This document shows, one piece after another, positions 34,398 through 37,308 of a DNA stretch of 37,308 nucleotides. The position numbers were made by a program, and so were the translations under genes. The DNA is from Gammaproteobacteria bacterium. Lineage in GTDB: Bacteria; Pseudomonadota; Gammaproteobacteria; Pseudomonadales; Pseudohongiellaceae. The notes beneath the pieces are model-generated. The model was not told where the DNA came from. It ran no database searches and was given only the letters and a program-made list of their open reading frames with translations. Position 1 is the first letter of the stretch; each line of letters begins with the position of its first letter. Location: the NCBI GenBank assembly GCA_018401885.1, contig JAGYKB010000023.1:1-37308 (forward strand). The letters run 5' to 3'.

Positions 34398-34432
34398 AAG
34401 ACGAAACATAGGAAAGAAGGAATACACAAAGC

Positions 34433-35614
34433 ATGAAATTCCATCGCATGGAAACTCTCTCACTGGCCGGCAAGCGCGTACTGATTCGCGAAGACCTTAA
34501 TGTGCCGGTGAAAGACGGCGTTGTAGGCAACGACACGCGCATCCGCGCAGCGTTGCCGACAATAAAACTCGCGCTTGAGCGCGGCGCACACGTAATCGTT
34601 ATGTCGCATCTTGGTCGCCCGCAAGAGGGCATAGCCGCATCAGATCAGCAAGAATTCTCTCTTGCACCAGTAGCGGCACACTTAAGCACCCTGCTCGGCT
34701 CGCCCGTTGTTCTTGATAACAGCGCGCTTGAGAATGACGCGCCCGCTCAGCAACAATCGGGCGTCGTGACACTCCTTGAAAACGTGCGCATGAATGGTGG
34801 CGAAGGCAAAAACGACGACGCGCTCGCCAAGCGCTACGCAGCCCTGTGCGACGTGTTTGTTATGGACGCCTTTGGCACTGCACACCGCGCGCAAGCGAGC
34901 ACACACGGCGTGGCAAAATTTGCTCCTATTGCCTGCGCGGGTCCACTGCTGGCCGGTGAGCTCGATGCGCTACAGAAATCGCTGCACGCACCCGAACGCC
35001 CGATGTTGGCAATTGTCGGCGGCGCTAAGGTGTCGAGCAAGCTCGAAGTTTTAAAAAGCCTCGCGACTAAAGTCGATCACTTGATTGTCGGTGGCGGCAT
35101 CGCTAATACTTTTCTTGCGGCCAGCGGTATTAACGTCGGTAAAAGCCTGTGCGAGGAAGACCTCATTCCACTCGCCAAAGAGCTAATGGCGCAAACATCA
35201 ATACCTTTACCTATTGATGTCGTTGTTGCAAAAGAATTTAGCGCAGACGCAGCGGCAACTACCAAACTAGTTGCAGAGATTAGCGACGACGACATGATTT
35301 TAGACATTGGCCCGCAGACGGCGGCGATGTTTGCCGACACCATCGCCGCGATGAAAACAATTATCTGGAACGGTCCCGTGGGTGTGTTCGAGTTTTCGCA
35401 GTTTGCCCACGGCACCGAGGCAATCGCGAAGGCTGTCGCTGCAAATACCGGTTTCTCTATTGCCGGCGGCGGCGAGACGATCGCGGCGATCGACGCCTTC
35501 CGCGTGACCGAATCGATCTCCTACATTTCGACAGGCGGCGGTGCGTTCTTAGAATACGTGCAGGGCGAGATATTACCCGCGGTAGACATATTGCTGCAAC
35601 GCGCGGCCGATTAA
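34433..35614 (+). CDS. pgk: Phosphoglycerate kinase
   Basis: The 393-residue glycolytic kinase transfers phosphate between 1,3-bisphosphoglycerate and ADP. Motifs: [98 protein letters not shown] and the C-terminal nucleotide site [11 protein letters not shown] and [12 protein letters not shown] with [10 protein letters not shown]. Length is standard. AAGAAGGA lies before ATG 34433. It follows epd by 35 bases and precedes fba by 40; likely one operon. Confidence 0.97.
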   Translation: MKFHRMETLSLAGKRVLIREDLNVPVKDGVVGNDTRIRAALPTIKLALERGAHVIVMSHLGRPQEGIAASDQQEFSLAPVAAHLSTLLGSPVVLDNSALENDAPAQQQSGVVTLLENVRMNGGEGKNDDALAKRYAALCDVFVMDAFGTAHRAQASTHGVAKFAPIACAGPLLAGELDALQKSLHAPERPMLAIVGGAKVSSKLEVLKSLATKVDHLIVGGGIANTFLAASGINVGKSLCEEDLIPLAKELMAQTSIPLPIDVVVAKEFSADAAATTKLVAEISDDDMILDIGPQTAAMFADTIAAMKTIIWNGPVGVFEFSQFAHGTEAIAKAVAANTGFSIAGGGETIAAIDAFRVTESISYISTGGGAFLEYVQGEILPAVDILLQRAAD

Positions 35615-35654
35615 GATTAAGTATTTACGAGTTTAGACAGCAGAGGACAACAGC

Positions 35655-36698
35655 ATGGCACTTATTAGCTTACGACAACTACTCGATCACGCAGCCGAGA
35701 ATGGCTACGGCGTGCCGGCATTTAATGTGAACAACCTCGAGCAAATTCGCGCAATTATGGAGGCAGCAGACGAAGCCAACAGCCCGGTAATCCTGCAAGC
35801 CTCTGCGGGTGCACGCAAATATGCCGGCGCTAACTTTCTCAAACATTTGATTCAAGCCGCGATCGAAGAGTTTCCCCACATACCGATTGTTATGCACCAA
35901 GACCACGGCGTGTCGCCTGCGGTTTGCCAGCGTTCCATTCAGCTTGGGTTTTCGTCTGTCATGATGGACGGCTCACTCGGCGAAGACGGCAAAACGCCGA
36001 TGGACTTCGACTATAACGTCGCCGTCACCAAAACTGCGGTTGCCATGGCACACGCCTGCGGCGTCTCTGTCGAAGGCGAGATAGGCTGCTTAGGTTCGCT
36101 CGAAACCGGCATGGCAGGCGAAGAGGACGGCATTGGCGCCGAAGGCGTTTTGTCGATGGCGCAGATGCTCACCGACCCGCAAGAGGCCGAAGACTTTGTT
36201 AACGCCACCGGCGTCGACGCCCTTGCCATAGCGGTGGGCACGAGCCACGGCGCTTATAAGTTTAGCCGCCCACCTACCGGCGACATTCTTGCCATTAGCC
36301 GCATCAAAGAGATTCATGCAAAAATCCCAAATACTCACCTCGTTATGCATGGCTCGTCGTCGGTGCCCCAAGAGTGGCTAGCGATTATCAATGAGTTTGG
36401 TGGAGAGATTCCCGAAACCTACGGCGTACCTGTATCGGAAATTCAAGAAGGCATTCGTCACGGTGTGCGCAAGGTAAACATCGACACCGATTTGCGTTTA
36501 GCTTCGACCGGCGCCGCACGCAAATTCCTCGCCGAAAATCCGAGCGAGTTCGACCCGCGCAAATTCCTCATTCCCACCATGACTGCAATGAAGGGCATTG
36601 TAAAAGACCGACTCGAAGCATTCGGCTGCGCGGGCCAGGTGTCTAATATTGGCAAGGTGTACAGCCTTGAGGAGATGGCGAGCAAGTATGGATTGTAG
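35655..36698 (+). CDS. fba: Class II fructose-bisphosphate aldolase
   Basis: The 347-residue zinc aldolase interconverts fructose 1,6-bisphosphate with glyceraldehyde 3-phosphate and dihydroxyacetone phosphate. It has [18 protein letters not shown], the zinc-binding [66 protein letters not shown] and [14 protein letters not shown]. This is the CbbA-like class IIB form found in Pseudomonas and allied bacteria. GAGGA precedes ATG. Last gene of the tkt-epd-pgk-fba group; the next gene converges on the minus strand. Confidence 0.96.
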   Translation: MALISLRQLLDHAAENGYGVPAFNVNNLEQIRAIMEAADEANSPVILQASAGARKYAGANFLKHLIQAAIEEFPHIPIVMHQDHGVSPAVCQRSIQLGFSSVMMDGSLGEDGKTPMDFDYNVAVTKTAVAMAHACGVSVEGEIGCLGSLETGMAGEEDGIGAEGVLSMAQMLTDPQEAEDFVNATGVDALAIAVGTSHGAYKFSRPPTGDILAISRIKEIHAKIPNTHLVMHGSSSVPQEWLAIINEFGGEIPETYGVPVSEIQEGIRHGVRKVNIDTDLRLASTGAARKFLAENPSEFDPRKFLIPTMTAMKGIVKDRLEAFGCAGQVSNIGKVYSLEEMASKYGL

Positions 36699-36749
36699 GC
36701 TTGCTCTCTGACTGCGGACGGTTTGAATCGCCCGCAGAGTGCTTGTGAT

Positions 36750-37121
36750 TTAAACAAGCTTTATTGCCATCAATATGAGCACAACAAGCGAAGCAACCCA
36801 GACGTAAGAGCGCGCTGGGTTGATCCCCCCCACGTAACACACCAGATAGACCACACGAAGGCCTAACCAAACTTGCGCAAGCACAAGTAGGTCGACACCG
36901 TTAATCATTGCAAGCAAACACATCGCCAAAAACGGGACGAGACTTTCTTGGAAGTTAGTTGCCGCACGACTCGCCCTGCCCGCGCCAACGCTCAGTTCGA
37001 GACCCTCGTCTCTAGATCCCATCAGATACTTTAAATGCACGCGGTTAAAGAACGCGGGAACGAACCAAATATGAATAAGCGTGAGCGCCAGAGTGGCGAC
37101 GATTAGCTGCGTCATGGTCAT
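36750..37121 (-). CDS. MAPEG-family membrane protein
   Basis: The 123-residue protein has three to four hydrophobic segments (about 5-25, 60-76, 82-98 and 103-122). The RASRAATNFQESLVPFLAMCLLAMINGVD stretch, with the ANxxE-like TNFQESLVPF motif, is typical of MAPEG (eicosanoid and glutathione metabolism membrane) proteins. In bacteria these may act as glutathione transferases or peroxidases, but the substrate is unknown. ATG 37121 has GGAG 8 bases upstream, better than the next in-frame ATG. It converges with fba; the 51-base gap holds a weak hairpin (CTGCGG...CCGCAG). Confidence 0.85.
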   Translation of the reverse strand: MTMTQLIVATLALTLIHIWFVPAFFNRVHLKYLMGSRDEGLELSVGAGRASRAATNFQESLVPFLAMCLLAMINGVDLLVLAQVWLGLRVVYLVCYVGGINPARSYVWVASLVVLILMAIKLV

Positions 37122-37308
37122 GGGTGTTGCTCCTTTTATTTATTGGTTTGGGAGACTACTAACGCAATATCCCACAAGCTCGGCGTTTATTACAGCCTCT
37201 GCATTATTTGGTGAAAATTTAAGCTTCGTAGGACTCTGTTTTTAATACAATAAATACAGAATTGTTGTAGAAATCAGGCTTTATTTATCAATATATGGCA
37301 GAAAAACT
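37122..37308. other. AT-rich end of window without supported gene
   Basis: No coding frame, terminator or RNA is supported here. An ATG at 37295 (ATGGCAGAAAAA) could start a gene that runs out of the window, but there is no ribosome-binding site before it and too little sequence to judge. Confidence 0.4.

Overview
The window looks like a chromosomal stretch from a marine gammaproteobacterium. The gene order tkt-epd-pgk-fba, the class I DAHP synthase, RsmE/MetF/AhcY/MetK, the GlnK-AmtB pair, ComM (YifB) with UbiK, and a tandem pair of cytochrome c5-type proteins all fit that group. A Cellvibrionales/Halieaceae-like (OM60/NOR5-type) origin is my best guess from gene content alone. No rRNA, tRNA, CRISPR array or insertion sequence was recognised. 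Genes are dense and most intergenic gaps are short.

Region 1 (1-3134): the 3' part of a SulP anion transporter, a two-domain universal-stress-like protein that overlaps it, and an SLC4/Band 3-type bicarbonate transporter homologue. Together they look like an inorganic-anion, perhaps bicarbonate, uptake locus, closed by a strong bidirectional terminator. Region 2 (3146-6038, minus strand): an OmpR-type response regulator and a large HAMP histidine kinase with an extracytoplasmic sensor domain. They resemble the pair described as the proteobacterial dedicated-sortase two-component system, but no sortase is in view. Region 3 (6242-10762): a GST-family protein, DAHP synthase, an M14 cytosolic-carboxypeptidase-like enzyme and a TolC-family outer-membrane protein. 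Region 4 (11035-12713): a lone tyrosine recombinase and a small DUF6447-like protein.

Region 5 (13063-20581): a surface-polysaccharide locus with an unknown exported protein, a family 2 glycosyltransferase, an NAD-dependent epimerase and rmlA-rmlC-rmlD-rmlB for dTDP-L-rhamnose. Most of its genes overlap or abut. It ends in a secreted matrixin-like zinc protease whose start lies inside rmlB. Region 6 (20684-23614): two c5-type cytochromes made by tandem duplication, a UUCG terminator, ComM and divergent UbiK. Region 7 (23699-25738): glnK-amtB preceded by two NtrC-like sites and a near-consensus sigma-54 promoter, a complete nitrogen-control architecture readable by eye.

Region 8 (25759-31267, minus strand): an apparent operon of an ArsR-HTH/SAM-methyltransferase regulator (SahR-like), metK, ahcY, metF and rsmE, that is, the S-adenosylmethionine cycle. 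A perfect inverted repeat with 14-bp arms lies upstream and is the likely operator. Region 9 (31350-36698): tkt, epd, pgk and fba for central carbon metabolism and pyridoxal phosphate precursor supply, followed by a convergent MAPEG-family membrane protein. The last ~190 bases hold no supported gene.

Most of the window is conventional core genome. The points that most merit follow-up are the SahR-like operator, the tandem 17-bp repeat beside ahcY, the SulP/Usp/SLC4 transporter locus, the exported protein with the long structured leader, and the protease whose start overlaps rmlB. I did not find convincing evidence of a wholly new system.
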